NCBI RefSeq assembly: GCF_900168125.1
Contig: NZ_FUZF01000004.1
Coordinates: 1 to 64,000 of the forward strand
Direction of reading: 5' to 3'
DNA length: 64,000 nucleotides
Source: Sphingobacterium nematocida
Lineage (GTDB): Bacteria > Bacteroidota > Bacteroidia > Sphingobacteriales > Sphingobacteriaceae
Shown here: positions 9,026-18,444 of the stretch, one piece after another
How the letters are laid out: each line of letters opens with the position of its first letter
How positions within the stretch are numbered: the stretch's first letter is position 1
Made by a program: the position numbers and the translations under genes
The notes under the pieces: model-generated
The model's input: only the letters and a program-made list of their open reading frames with translations
Database searches by the model: none
Told to the model about the DNA's origin: nothing

Positions 9026-10160
9026 ATGAACAGACAGCTTAACCTTTGGGATGCAACCATGATCGTGATGGGATCGATGATTGGTAGCGTTCGGAAAATT
9101 CACAGGTTATCTTTTTCCCGCGCTAAATGATGCCGCACCCTTGTTTCAATATGGTGATTTTAAAATTACCTGGATGCAGATACTAGCGATTTGTGTTATT
9201 ATTCTCCTTACTTTTATTAATACCAGAGGTGTAGAAAGCGGTAAGATCGTGCAATCATTTTTTACCGTTTCCAAAATTGTGGCTTTGGTCGCTTTGGTAT
9301 TGGGAGGCGCATTTTTGATTGGCAACAATCATTTTGCAGCCAATATCAGTTATGGATGGTCATCCTTTCAAAATATAAATCAATCGGATTGGACCGAAAT
9401 ATCAGGAACAGTATTGATGGGCGGGATAGCTGCAGCTATGGTTGGTTCGATTTTTAGTAGTGTAGCATGGGAAAATGTGACATTCATATCTGGAGAAATA
9501 AAGAATGCCCAGCGCAATGTAGTACGTTCTATGATCATCGGTACGTCCTTGGTGATGTTGCTGTATCTTTTTTGTAATTATATCTACCTAGCTGCGCTGA
9601 CAAGGGATGAAATAGCTTTTGCGGCAAATGATCGTGTGGCGGTGGCAGCAGCCGAAAAATTGTTAGGTCATACCGGGACTTATGTAATGGCTGTTTTGGT
9701 CATGATTTCTACTTTTGGATGTGTTAACGGTTTGATTTTGTCTGGAGCCCGTGTATTTCAGACTATGGCAAAAGATGGACTTTTTTTTAAAGGCCTTATT
9801 GCAAATAACAAGTATCAGGTACCGGAAAAATCGCTCTGGATGCAAGGTGTATGGGCCTCCTTGTTATGTTTGAGTGGTCAATATGGCAACCTTTTGGATA
9901 TGGTTTCGTTCGTAATTGTCATTTTTTATATGATTACGGTTTTTGGAGTCATCTACCAACGTTGGAAAAGACCTGATATCGAAAGACCCTATAAAACGTT
10001 TCTTTATCCAATTACTCCAATTCTTTATCTTTTAATTGGTACAGCATTCTGTGTCTTGCTGATTTTATTTAAACCGCAATACACCTGGCCTGGATTTATC
10101 CTAATCGTATTGGGATTGCCGGTATACTATATGGTGAAAATGGGGGCAAAAACGAACTAG
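9026..10160 (+). pseudogene. APC-family amino-acid permease with internal deletion and frameshift
   Basis: The ATG at 9026 opens a permease N-terminus (MNRQLNLWDATMIVMGSMIGS) that after residue 21 runs out of frame to a TGA at 9128. The permease continues in the other frame from 9084 with VAFGKFTGYLFPALNDAAP and proceeds intact to 10160. In intact relatives the MIGSG motif of helix 1 is followed by roughly 100 residues before GVAFGKF, so helices 1-3 are missing. The junction GGTAGCG fits both flanks (GGTAGC of MIGS and GTAGCG of VAF), which points to a deletion between short repeats. The remaining 350 residues hold about nine membrane helices. The size of the loss is inferred from family knowledge. 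Confidence 0.82.
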
Positions 10161-10354
10161 ACTGAGATTTTAGGACGACCAATGACAGACTCGTAAACTA
10201 CGCTATCATCCCGATGGAGGCATAGCGAAACAGAGAGCTATGGCAGTCGAATCGACGCCTATCAATGCTTCCTGGATAATTTTTTATTTTTTACTGTAAC
10301 ATTTCCATCTTGGGAGCTACTAACTAAGTAACTAATTACAAAATTATTCAAAAT

Positions 10355-11239
10355 ATGAGCTTAAAAATTAACCAACTGACAAAGACTTATAGTAATGGTG
10401 TGCGTGCACTTGATGGTATAGATTTAGAAATTGGCGTGGGGATGTTTGGACTTTTAGGACCAAACGGTGCCGGTAAATCTTCTTTGATGCGTACGATAGC
10501 AACCTTGCAATCTGCAGATACAGGCTCAATCTTGTTTAATGGTATGGATGTATTTGCTAATCAGATGGATTTTAGAAAAGTGTTGGGATATTTGCCACAG
10601 GATTTTGGTGTTTATCCCAATTTGTCGGCAGAGGAGCTGTTGTCCTACTTTGCACAGCTAAAAGGAATATCATCGGCTGCGGACCGAAAGAAAATAGTGA
10701 AAGAAGTCCTGGAGGTAACCAATCTGTATGAAGTTCGGAAGAAAAATGTGAGCGGTTATTCAGGAGGAATGAAGCAGCGTTTTGGTATCGCACAGTTGTT
10801 ATTGAACAAGCCCAAACTTATCATCGTTGATGAGCCTACGGCGGGGCTAGATCCGGCTGAGCGCCATCGGTTTTTGAATGTATTGAGAGAGATCGGTACA
10901 TCCAATACGGTTATATTTTCTACCCATATTGTGGATGATGTACGTGAGCTGTGCCACGAATTGGCTATTGTGAATGGAGGTCGGGTGCTGTATCGCGGTA
11001 CCGCGCAGGCTGGAGAAGAAGCCTTACAGGGAAAAATCTGGAACACTGTGATTTTGAGAGACGATTACGAGGCAGTAAGCAAAGAACAAAATGTGATTTT
11101 CGCTAACTATAACCCTGATAATACGTTGAATGTAAGGGTATACAGCGAAGTGAGCCCAGGAGACAATTTTTCAATGGCCAAGCCGATGTTAGAGGACGTA
11201 TATTTTGTTTCACTTAAAAATGATGCGGCTCATGTTTAG
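10355..11239 (+). CDS. ABC transporter ATP-binding protein
   Basis: 294 residues. Walker A GPNGAGKSS (about 36-44), signature YSGGMKQR (about 135), Walker B LIIVDEPTAGLDP (about 153-165) and the switch His in FSTHIVDD (about 190) are all intact. The C-terminal 80 residues form the extra domain often found in exporter or ABC-2 type ATPases. It precedes and overlaps by 8 bases the permease/peptidase fusion gene, its membrane partner. Between the broken permease and this gene (10161-10354) I found no gene, only short imperfect palindromes. Confidence 0.93.
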   Translation: MSLKINQLTKTYSNGVRALDGIDLEIGVGMFGLLGPNGAGKSSLMRTIATLQSADTGSILFNGMDVFANQMDFRKVLGYLPQDFGVYPNLSAEELLSYFAQLKGISSAADRKKIVKEVLEVTNLYEVRKKNVSGYSGGMKQRFGIAQLLLNKPKLIIVDEPTAGLDPAERHRFLNVLREIGTSNTVIFSTHIVDDVRELCHELAIVNGGRVLYRGTAQAGEEALQGKIWNTVILRDDYEAVSKEQNVIFANYNPDNTLNVRVYSEVSPGDNFSMAKPMLEDVYFVSLKNDAAHV

Positions 11240-14200
11240 TACTATTTTTAAGTTTGAAATCAAGCGGTGGCTCAATACGCCGGCGTTTTACATCTATTGC
11301 TTTGTCTTTTTTATATTGTCGGTATTTGTGATGGCCTCGGCGCTAGGTATGTTTGATGGAGCTACGGGCACTACTTCAAGCCCGATCAAAGTCAACTCAC
11401 CGTTGAATATCAATGGCTTTCTGAATGCATTATCTACTTTTGTCTATTTTTTATTGCCTACTATCATAGGAGCGGCTGTATATCGGGATTTTAAATATCA
11501 GGTACACAGTGTTTTGTTTTCTTATCCGTTGACTAAAGGGACCTATTTGTCGGCCAAGTTTCTGAGTGCACTAGTCGTCACCATTTTGGTGGTTTTTACC
11601 ACGATCATTGGTTTTGTCGTAACCCAGTATTTGCCCGGCATCAATAAAGATTTGTTAGGACCTACACGAGCCTGGGCTTATTTACAAGCTTTGATACTAT
11701 TGGTTATCCCCAATTTGATCCTGTTTGGTGCTATGGTTTTTGGCTTGGTAACCTTCACCCGGAATATCTATGTAGGATTTATCTTCGTGCTTCTGCTATT
11801 TGTATTTCAATCGCTATTGAGCACATTGACACAGGATATGGACAATAGGTATCTGGTAGCACTTCTCGATCCTTTTGGTTTCGAACCTATTCAGTACTAT
11901 ACAAAATACTGGACTATTGAAGAGCAGAATACGAAGGATTTGCCTTTTATGGGCGTTGTATTATATAACCGTTTAATATGGTTGGGGGTTGCTGCACTAA
12001 TTCTAGGATTTGTTTATTATACATTCTCGTTCGCGCAAAGTGCTTTTACTTTTTCTAGAAAGACGAAAGGCGATCGAGTCGTCAAAGATAATTTTGGTAG
12101 CATTATCCGGGTGAAATTATCGGATGTTAAATACAGCTTTTCTTTCCTGTCTCACTTAAAGGTAGCCTGGAATCTTTCCCAATATGACTTTAAGTACGTC
12201 GTTCGTAATTGGACTTTTATTGTCATTATGGTGATTACGGTGCTTATGGTACTTGTGGTTGCCTCTACCGCGGGACAGATGTATGGTACCGAGACTTATC
12301 CCGTAACCTGGAAAATGCTTAATACAATAGGTGGGGTATATAGTTTCTTTTTGCAGATATTGATTTTTCTTTTTGCAGGTATGCTCATACAGCGGGCGCA
12401 AACAGATCGGATGAATCTTTTGATTGACGCTACCGCTGTTCCTAACTGGACAATGTTGCTTTCCAAGTTTTTTGCTTTGTTGAAGATGACTTGCGTCGTA
12501 TTGCTGATTAGCATGCTTTCGGCGATCATTTACCAGGCATATCAAGGTTACTATCATTTTGAAATAGGAAATTATGTAAAGGAACTTTTTGGCTTAGATA
12601 TGATGAAGTATCTTATCCTCATCTTATTTGCCTTATTCGTTCAGTCCCTGTTCAAAAACTACATGGCAGGATTTATGGTGTGTCTGTTTATCACTATTGG
12701 GGTACCGATGCTTTCTAAGATCGGTGTAGAACAGGCAATATTTAAATTTAATACGGGCCCGGGCTATAGCTATTCGGACATGAATGGGTATGGCGTATTT
12801 CGGAACTATATGATTTATAAGATCTATTGGTTACTGTTTGCTATGGTACTGACCTGTCTGACACTTTTGTTTTGGAAACGGGGTATACTATCCAGTGTAA
12901 AGGAGCGGTTGAGCATAGCTAGACTACGTTTTAAACCAACGATTTACTTGCCGTTGATTGTATTTTTGGGTTCGTTTCTCGCTTTGGGAGGAGCTATTTA
13001 TTACCATAACAACGTTTCTGAACGCTATGTATCGCAAATAGAGAGGGAATTGGAACAGGTGACATACGAACGTCAGTATAAGCGTTATCACAAGCAGGCT
13101 CAACCTCGTATAGTAGATACCAAAGTCCTTTTGGATATCTATCCAAATGAACGAAATTATTATGCAGAAGTACTTTTTAAAGTTGAAAACAAAAGTAAAG
13201 TAGCTATTGATACGTTGTTTATCAACTATTCGGAGGAGGTGCAACATATGGAAATAGGAAATGATGCCTTTCTGGTAACGCGCGATTCATTACTACACGT
13301 CAATATTTATGCACTGCGTAAACCTTTAATGCCGCAGGAGAGTATGGAGATAAAAAGTGTATTGAAGAACAAAGCGAATACATTTTTGAAAGATAAATCA
13401 CCTATTCTGGAAAATGGAACATTTATTAATAATAGCCTGTTTCCAAGTATTGGCTATAGCGATAATTATGAATTGGTGGATAATGAAGTCCGTGCAAAGT
13501 ATAAACTGCCAAAACGGGACCGTATGGCCGATCCAACGGATAGCGCGGCACTAGCTAATACGTATATTTCTAGTGAAGCCGATTGGATTCAGTTTGAGAC
13601 GACAATCAGTACCGCTGAGGATCAGATTGCCTTGGCACCTGGATACCTGATCAAAGAGTGGGTGAAGGATGGACGACGGTATTTTCATTATAAGATGGAT
13701 CAGAAGATGTTAAATTTTTATTCATTTATCTCTGCACGATATGCTGTTAAGAAAGAGAAGTGGAATGGAATTAATTTGGAAATCTATTATCATAAGGATC
13801 ATACCTTTAATCTGGATCGAATGATGACATCTATGAAAAAGTCCTTAGGCTATTATGGCGCAGAGTTTAGTCATTATCAGTTCCAGCAGATGCGTATTGT
13901 GGAGTTCCCACGCACACATGGTACTTTTGCCCAGGCTTTTGCCAACACGGTACCTTTTTCGGAAGCTATCGGTTTTATAGCTAAAGTGGATGATGATAAT
14001 CCCGATCAGGTAGATTACCCATACTCGGTGACTGCACATGAGCTGGCACATCAATGGTGGGCGCATCAGGTGATAGGAGCCAATGTAAAAGGTGCTACTA
14101 TGCTATCCGAGTCTCTGGCCGAATATAGTTCGCTAAAAGTTTTAGAGCATACCTATGGAAAAGGACAGATGCGTAAATACCTGAAAGAAGGGCTGGATAG

Positions 14201-14885
14201 CTATCTGCGTGGTCGTACGATGGAACAACTGAAAGAAAATCCATTGATGTACAATGAAAATCAGCAGTATATACACTATAATAAAGGATCATTGGTCATG
14301 TACGCGATGAGTGATTTTCTTGGTGAAAAGGTTTTCAATTCGTTCTTGAAGCAATATGTCGCTCAGGTGGCATTTCAAGATGCGCCTTATACGACCTCGT
14401 TAGAATTTGTTGATCTCTTGAAAAGAAATACCCCGGATTCCCTACAGTATGCTATTAAAGATATGTACGAGACCATTACGCTGTACGATAATGCAATGCA
14501 TAAGGTAACGTCCAAAAAAATAGCCGAAAACAAATATCAGGTAGATATCGTGTTTAATGTAGCCAAGTACCGGGCAGATGATAAAGGTAAGCGGGTGTAT
14601 AAAGATGGTCGGAATGGAGCGGATAGTCTGAAAGCTAAGGTTGATGGTAAAGATATTGTTTCATTACCCTTGGCCGATTATGTGGAGATCGGTGTTTTTG
14701 CAGAACCTAAGAAATCGGATCATGGTTTTCAGACGGAACAGGCAATTTACCTGAAAAAGCACAAAATAAATAAGATCGATAATAAGATTACGCTATTTGT
14801 GGACAAAAAACCATTTGAGGTAGGGATAGATCCTTATAATAAATTGATCGATACCAACTCGGACGATAACCGAAAACGTATTTAG
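11232..14885 (+). CDS. ABC-2 type permease fused to M1-family aminopeptidase
   Basis: 1,217 residues from the ATG at 11232; alternative ATGs lie at 11220 and 11223, and all overlap the ATPase gene. The first 570 residues carry about 12 membrane helices in two ABC-2-like blocks. After a last helix (IVFLGSFLALGGAIYY) the C-terminal 600 residues form an M1 gluzincin: TAHELAHQWW supplies the HExxH zinc site and SESLAEY, about 20 residues later, the third ligand Glu. The peptidase should face the periplasm. This fusion, with its upstream ATPase, is common in Bacteroidota, but its cargo is unknown to me. The zinc residues are intact, so peptidase activity is plausible. Confidence 0.9.
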   Translation: MFSTIFKFEIKRWLNTPAFYIYCFVFFILSVFVMASALGMFDGATGTTSSPIKVNSPLNINGFLNALSTFVYFLLPTIIGAAVYRDFKYQVHSVLFSYPLTKGTYLSAKFLSALVVTILVVFTTIIGFVVTQYLPGINKDLLGPTRAWAYLQALILLVIPNLILFGAMVFGLVTFTRNIYVGFIFVLLLFVFQSLLSTLTQDMDNRYLVALLDPFGFEPIQYYTKYWTIEEQNTKDLPFMGVVLYNRLIWLGVAALILGFVYYTFSFAQSAFTFSRKTKGDRVVKDNFGSIIRVKLSDVKYSFSFLSHLKVAWNLSQYDFKYVVRNWTFIVIMVITVLMVLVVASTAGQMYGTETYPVTWKMLNTIGGVYSFFLQILIFLFAGMLIQRAQTDRMNLLIDATAVPNWTMLLSKFFALLKMTCVVLLISMLSAIIYQAYQGYYHFEIGNYVKELFGLDMMKYLILILFALFVQSLFKNYMAGFMVCLFITIGVPMLSKIGVEQAIFKFNTGPGYSYSDMNGYGVFRNYMIYKIYWLLFAMVLTCLTLLFWKRGILSSVKERLSIARLRFKPTIYLPLIVFLGSFLALGGAIYYHNNVSERYVSQIERELEQVTYERQYKRYHKQAQPRIVDTKVLLDIYPNERNYYAEVLFKVENKSKVAIDTLFINYSEEVQHMEIGNDAFLVTRDSLLHVNIYALRKPLMPQESMEIKSVLKNKANTFLKDKSPILENGTFINNSLFPSIGYSDNYELVDNEVRAKYKLPKRDRMADPTDSAALANTYISSEADWIQFETTISTAEDQIALAPGYLIKEWVKDGRRYFHYKMDQKMLNFYSFISARYAVKKEKWNGINLEIYYHKDHTFNLDRMMTSMKKSLGYYGAEFSHYQFQQMRIVEFPRTHGTFAQAFANTVPFSEAIGFIAKVDDDNPDQVDYPYSVTAHELAHQWWAHQVIGANVKGATMLSESLAEYSSLKVLEHTYGKGQMRKYLKEGLDSYLRGRTMEQLKENPLMYNENQQYIHYNKGSLVMYAMSDFLGEKVFNSFLKQYVAQVAFQDAPYTTSLEFVDLLKRNTPDSLQYAIKDMYETITLYDNAMHKVTSKKIAENKYQVDIVFNVAKYRADDKGKRVYKDGRNGADSLKAKVDGKDIVSLPLADYVEIGVFAEPKKSDHGFQTEQAIYLKKHKINKIDNKITLFVDKKPFEVGIDPYNKLIDTNSDDNRKRI

Positions 14886-14903
14886 TACACTGTTGTTTTT
14901 TTT

Positions 14904-14937
14904 AAAAGGGAGGCAATTTTAGAATTGACCTCCTTTT
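14904..14937. terminator. Bidirectional terminator between convergent genes
   Basis: AAAAGGGAGGCAATT (14904-14918) pairs with AATTGACCTCCTTTT (14923-14937) apart from two positions, with a TTAGA-type loop. T-runs lie on both sides. It separates the permease/peptidase gene from the convergent HAD gene. Confidence 0.85.
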
Positions 14938-14952
14938 TTTTGAAAGTGTTTT

Positions 14953-15741
14953 TTATAAAATACCGAAATGCTTTAAGGCATTCCATATACCATCGTTATC
15001 GACATCATCGGTAATATAATCTGCTATGGCTTTTACCTCTGGATTAGCATTGCCCATCGCTACGCCTAAAGCAACATGTTGGAGCATGGTGATATCGTTA
15101 CCTCCATCGCCAAAAGCCATGGTTTTGGATAGATCAATACCATAATGTTCGCAAAAGATATCGATACCTACTTTTTTACTTTGTCCTTTCGGATTGACAT
15201 CGGCAAATAACGGTGTCCAACGGGAGGCAAGCGAATTGGGCATCACCTCTGCCATAAACTGGGCTTCTTCTTCTGGGCCCATAAAGATATTGGTCTGAAG
15301 GATAGAATCATGTTCTACATTGTTCATGTCGACCAATGGCGGGACTGGAAGGTTGAGGTGGGCGTACATTCCTGCGATCTCGGGGGTGACATCATGTATG
15401 CTGACTTCTTTTTCAGACATAAATGAAAAACTCAAAGGCCTTTCACTTGCATATTTTAGAAGGCTTTCGATGTCTTTTGGATCAATGGCTTTTTTGAAAA
15501 GGATATATCCTTCTTTGGAAACACAATAACCACCATTGAAGGTAATATATCCATCGAAGTTTAAGTATCTGACATGGTCTATACTATTAATAGATCGCCC
15601 GGTGGAGAGTATGGTTTTAATTCCTTTAGCTTGTAATTGTGCTAGAGCTTCTTCTGTAGAGGGAGACACTTCATGTGTCTTGAAACTTAGTAAGGTACCG
15701 TCAATATCAAAGAATACGGCTTCAATTTCTGGATTCTGCAT
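14953..15741 (-). CDS. Cof-type HAD-superfamily phosphatase
   Basis: 262 residues. HAD motif I is FFDIDGTLLSF (about 10-20), motif II STGRS (about 50), and the conserved Lys and motif IV are in SKKVGIDIFCEHYGIDLSKTMAFGDGGNDITML (about 187-220). The large C2-type cap between motifs II and III places it in the Cof/YidA class, which dephosphorylates small phosphorylated metabolites such as sugar phosphates or cofactors. The substrate cannot be told from sequence. It stands alone on the minus strand. Confidence 0.92.
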   Translation of the reverse strand: MQNPEIEAVFFDIDGTLLSFKTHEVSPSTEEALAQLQAKGIKTILSTGRSINSIDHVRYLNFDGYITFNGGYCVSKEGYILFKKAIDPKDIESLLKYASERPLSFSFMSEKEVSIHDVTPEIAGMYAHLNLPVPPLVDMNNVEHDSILQTNIFMGPEEEAQFMAEVMPNSLASRWTPLFADVNPKGQSKKVGIDIFCEHYGIDLSKTMAFGDGGNDITMLQHVALGVAMGNANPEVKAIADYITDDVDNDGIWNALKHFGIL

Positions 15742-15817
15742 AGTAAATCTGAGTCTATTTCAAACTTAGATAAAATGCTTCGAATTGACGAATGTCTGCT
15801 GTGAAATTTAAATTAAT

Positions 15818-15845
15818 TTGACCATGCTTGGATTTTGTATCTTTG
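15818..15845 (+). promoter_or_regulatory. Promoter of the methyltransferase gene
   Basis: TATCTTTG at 15838-15845 matches the Bacteroidota -7 box TAnnTTTG, and TTG at 15818-15820 lies 17 bases upstream. The start codon follows 23 bases after the -7 box. Confidence 0.55.
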
Positions 15846-15868
15846 TTGCTCAAAATATTATCTGAGAA

Positions 15869-17047
15869 ATGGCAGTATCTTCTTTTATCGAAAAGCTAAG
15901 ACAAAGTATAACACAGGAAAGTTTCATAAAGTTATCTCTAGGCAACTATCAAGGCACTGAAAATGGGCTGAAGCAAATTCATGTAAAACTCGTGTCTATA
16001 AAACGTGAACTGCACCTGTCGTTTACTTTACGTTATAAGACGAAAGATATCACGAAGAACTTTGCGGTAGAAGATGGTTTGCTGCAGATCACTGAATACC
16101 TAAGTTTGGGTCAATTTAAAGTGGCGACACTCTTTACCGCGAACGCTAATGTCGTGTGCCAGATGAATAAAAAAGGGGAGTGGTCCGAACGGACTGAAAA
16201 AGCGACTGCGAAGAAGACACAAGCGATGAGTCACGATGTGCAAAAGCAACGAAAGATCGGATCTGCTAACAAACCTTATCTTCATGCTTTGCGACTTACG
16301 GATCAGAATGGTGAGGTGTACAACGCTGCTCAGGACAAATGGAAACAAATTAACCATTATGTAGAGCTGTTAAGTAGTTCGTTGAATAACTTGCATTCGG
16401 AGGATACCATCAGTGTGGTGGATATGGGAGCTGGTAAAGGGTACTTAACCTTTGCGTTGTATGATTATCTTAATAATGAACTCAAGAAGAAAGCAGTCGT
16501 AGAAGGTATCGAATATCGGCAGGATCTCGTAGAGCTATGTAATGGTATTGCTGGACAAGCTGGTTTTGATGGCCTGCATTTTTCGCAAGGAACGATTGAT
16601 GCGTATGAGGCTTCTTGTAAACTTGATGTGTTGATCGCACTACATGCCTGCGACACGGCTACCGATGATGCTATCTACAAGGGAATTCAAAATCAGGCAA
16701 AGCTTATCGTTGTAGCCCCTTGTTGTCATAAGCAGGTACGTCGGGAATTGGAACTGGTCAAGGCCAAAAACGAATTGGATTTTATGACGCGACACGGCAT
16801 CTTTTTGGAAAGACATGCCGAAATGTTGACCGATAGCATTCGTGCTCTTATTCTCGAATACTACGGATATCAGACCAAAGTCATGCAGTTTATTTCAGAT
16901 GCACATACCCCCAAAAATGTGATGATCGTCGCGGAGAAGCGGGAGATAAATACGGAAAAGCAGCAGGAAATAAAGACGAAACTTCAGGAGTTGAAAGTTT
17001 ATTTTGGGATTAGGACACACTATTTAGAAAAAATCTGTGGTTTTTAA
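15869..17047 (+). CDS. Class I SAM-dependent methyltransferase (METTL25/RRNAD1-like)
   Basis: 392 residues. The C-terminal half has the Rossmann SAM site (ISVVDMGAGKGYLTFALYDYL, about 175-195), an ALHACDTATDDAI segment (about 255) and VVAPCCHKQVRREL (about 280), a combination seen in the METTL25/RRNAD1-like family. The N-terminal 130 residues form a separate domain ending near the KKTQAMSHDVQKQRKIG linker, and could bind substrate. The target is unknown; RNA is a guess from the family name. It has its own promoter and converges with the VOC gene. Confidence 0.75.
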   Translation: MAVSSFIEKLRQSITQESFIKLSLGNYQGTENGLKQIHVKLVSIKRELHLSFTLRYKTKDITKNFAVEDGLLQITEYLSLGQFKVATLFTANANVVCQMNKKGEWSERTEKATAKKTQAMSHDVQKQRKIGSANKPYLHALRLTDQNGEVYNAAQDKWKQINHYVELLSSSLNNLHSEDTISVVDMGAGKGYLTFALYDYLNNELKKKAVVEGIEYRQDLVELCNGIAGQAGFDGLHFSQGTIDAYEASCKLDVLIALHACDTATDDAIYKGIQNQAKLIVVAPCCHKQVRRELELVKAKNELDFMTRHGIFLERHAEMLTDSIRALILEYYGYQTKVMQFISDAHTPKNVMIVAEKREINTEKQQEIKTKLQELKVYFGIRTHYLEKICGF

Positions 17048-17066
17048 TGATCAAGGTCGTGATAAG

Positions 17067-17453
17067 TTACCTTTCATAGAGCTCCAGGGGTAATCCATCG
17101 GGATCTTGGAAAAAGGTAAATCTCTTGCCCGTGAATTCATCTGTTCGGATGGGTTCTGCGATTATGTTGTTGGCTTGTAGTTTTTCTATCCATGTTTCCA
17201 ACTGATCCACGGCGAATGCAAGATGCCGCAGCCCTAAGGCTTCTGGATAGGAAGGCCGTGGTACGTGTGTGGGAAATGAAAACAATTCAATGATATAATG
17301 TTCATTGATGGCCAGATCCAGTTTGAATGAATCCCGTTCTTTCCTATATGCTTCATTTAAAACCACTAACCCTAAAACCTCTGTATAGAACCTCTTGGAC
17401 CTGTGGTAGTCACTAACGATAATAGCAATATGATGAATACCGGTTATTTTCAT
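17067..17453 (-). CDS. VOC-superfamily (glyoxalase-like) protein, YaeR/SMU1112c type
   Basis: 128 residues in two beta-alpha-beta-beta-beta modules. The likely metal ligands are visible: His in GIHHIAIIVSD (residues 5-15), Glu in IIELFSF (about 56), His in LRHLAFAVD (about 77) and Glu in PLELYE near the C-terminus. These enzymes use a divalent metal on small substrates; YaeR-type members have no firmly known reaction. The gene starts 1 base after the stop codon of the DUF72 gene, so the pair is an operon. Confidence 0.85.
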   Translation of the reverse strand: MKITGIHHIAIIVSDYHRSKRFYTEVLGLVVLNEAYRKERDSFKLDLAINEHYIIELFSFPTHVPRPSYPEALGLRHLAFAVDQLETWIEKLQANNIIAEPIRTDEFTGKRFTFFQDPDGLPLELYER

Positions 17454-17454
17454 C

Positions 17455-18357
17455 TTAAAATAAGGTAGGTGGTGTGTTGTTTTTTTGATCTCCTGGTTTT
17501 TGTGGAATATTTAATTTAATTCCTAAGGCCTTATTCAGTTTTTCGATAAAATGAGCCGCTAGTAGTGGAGACTCCACTTCAATATTTTGATGGATAAAAA
17601 AGTACAGTTGTTGTAAGCCTGCCTCTTTCCACTGTAGGATGGTTTTGATCCATTCATCTAATCTGGTATAATCCGAGGGATGGTTTGCTCCTACATAGCG
17701 TACAAAAGCGGTGGGAGTAGTAAGACGCATATGCATCATGTCGCGCCTTCCTGCCGTATCAACCAGTACATTTGTTTTGTTGGTGTCTTCCAAAAGCTGA
17801 TAAAATCGTTCAGCGATATCTGCAGAAAACCATTCTTCATTACGGACCTCTACTGCTAAAGGATAACCTTTAGGGAAATTTCTTAGAAAAGCCTCTAAAC
17901 GGTCAAAATCCTTGGGCTTGAAGTTATCTATAAGCTGAAGAAAAGCCATTCCTAGTTTTTCCTCAAATAATACGGTCGCGTCTACAAATGCGGCGACTTT
18001 CTCATCCGAATTGAGCAATCTTCCAAAATGACTGATAGATTGGGGTATTTTTGGGAAGAATTTGAAGCCTTCGGGTGTTTTATGCTTCCAGGTCTCCACC
18101 TGATCTTTAGAAGGAGAGTTATAGAACGTAGCGTTTAACTCGATCGCGTTGAATTGGGTGGAGTAATAGGCCAATTCGTCTTTAGTACCCCGAGGATAAA
18201 ATCCTTTTAAATCATTTTTATTCCATTTGGCGCAGCCCACATATACTTCCATGGGTTTGTCCTGTTTATTCCGTTGGAGTAAATCAAAGGTCTCTTGCGG
18301 TGTCTCTGGTATCGTAAAATCGATAAGGGAAGGATCTGCTACTTGTCCAAACTTCAT
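17455..18357 (-). CDS. DUF72 (YecE-like) protein
   Basis: 300 residues from the ATG at 18357 (MKFGQVADPSLIDF); the frame is open to 18426 but the extra residues do not look like part of the family. DUF72 proteins have a TIM-barrel-like fold. Characteristic segments are VYVGCAKWNKNDLKGFYP, FNAIELNATFYNSPS, FKFFPKIPQSISH and LAVEVRNEEWF. The function is not established. It is first of a two-gene unit with the VOC gene, downstream of the oxidoreductase. Confidence 0.88.
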   Translation of the reverse strand: MKFGQVADPSLIDFTIPETPQETFDLLQRNKQDKPMEVYVGCAKWNKNDLKGFYPRGTKDELAYYSTQFNAIELNATFYNSPSKDQVETWKHKTPEGFKFFPKIPQSISHFGRLLNSDEKVAAFVDATVLFEEKLGMAFLQLIDNFKPKDFDRLEAFLRNFPKGYPLAVEVRNEEWFSADIAERFYQLLEDTNKTNVLVDTAGRRDMMHMRLTTPTAFVRYVGANHPSDYTRLDEWIKTILQWKEAGLQQLYFFIHQNIEVESPLLAAHFIEKLNKALGIKLNIPQKPGDQKNNTPPTLF

Positions 18358-18444
18358 AATAGGGGATTCGTTTATATTTTTAACAAAACTGCTATAAAAA
18401 TAAGCAGTTTTGTTGGAGAATCCCAATAGGACTTTAATAAGGTG

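Noticed and set aside
9081..10160. An intact 359-residue permease starting from a TTG at 9081
   Set aside because: It would lack the first three helices, while the true N-terminus (9026) is present in another frame; it is better explained as one broken gene.
10161..10354. tRNA or small RNA gene in the gap before the ABC ATPase
   Set aside because: No cloverleaf or consistent stem set; only weak 4-6 bp palindromes.
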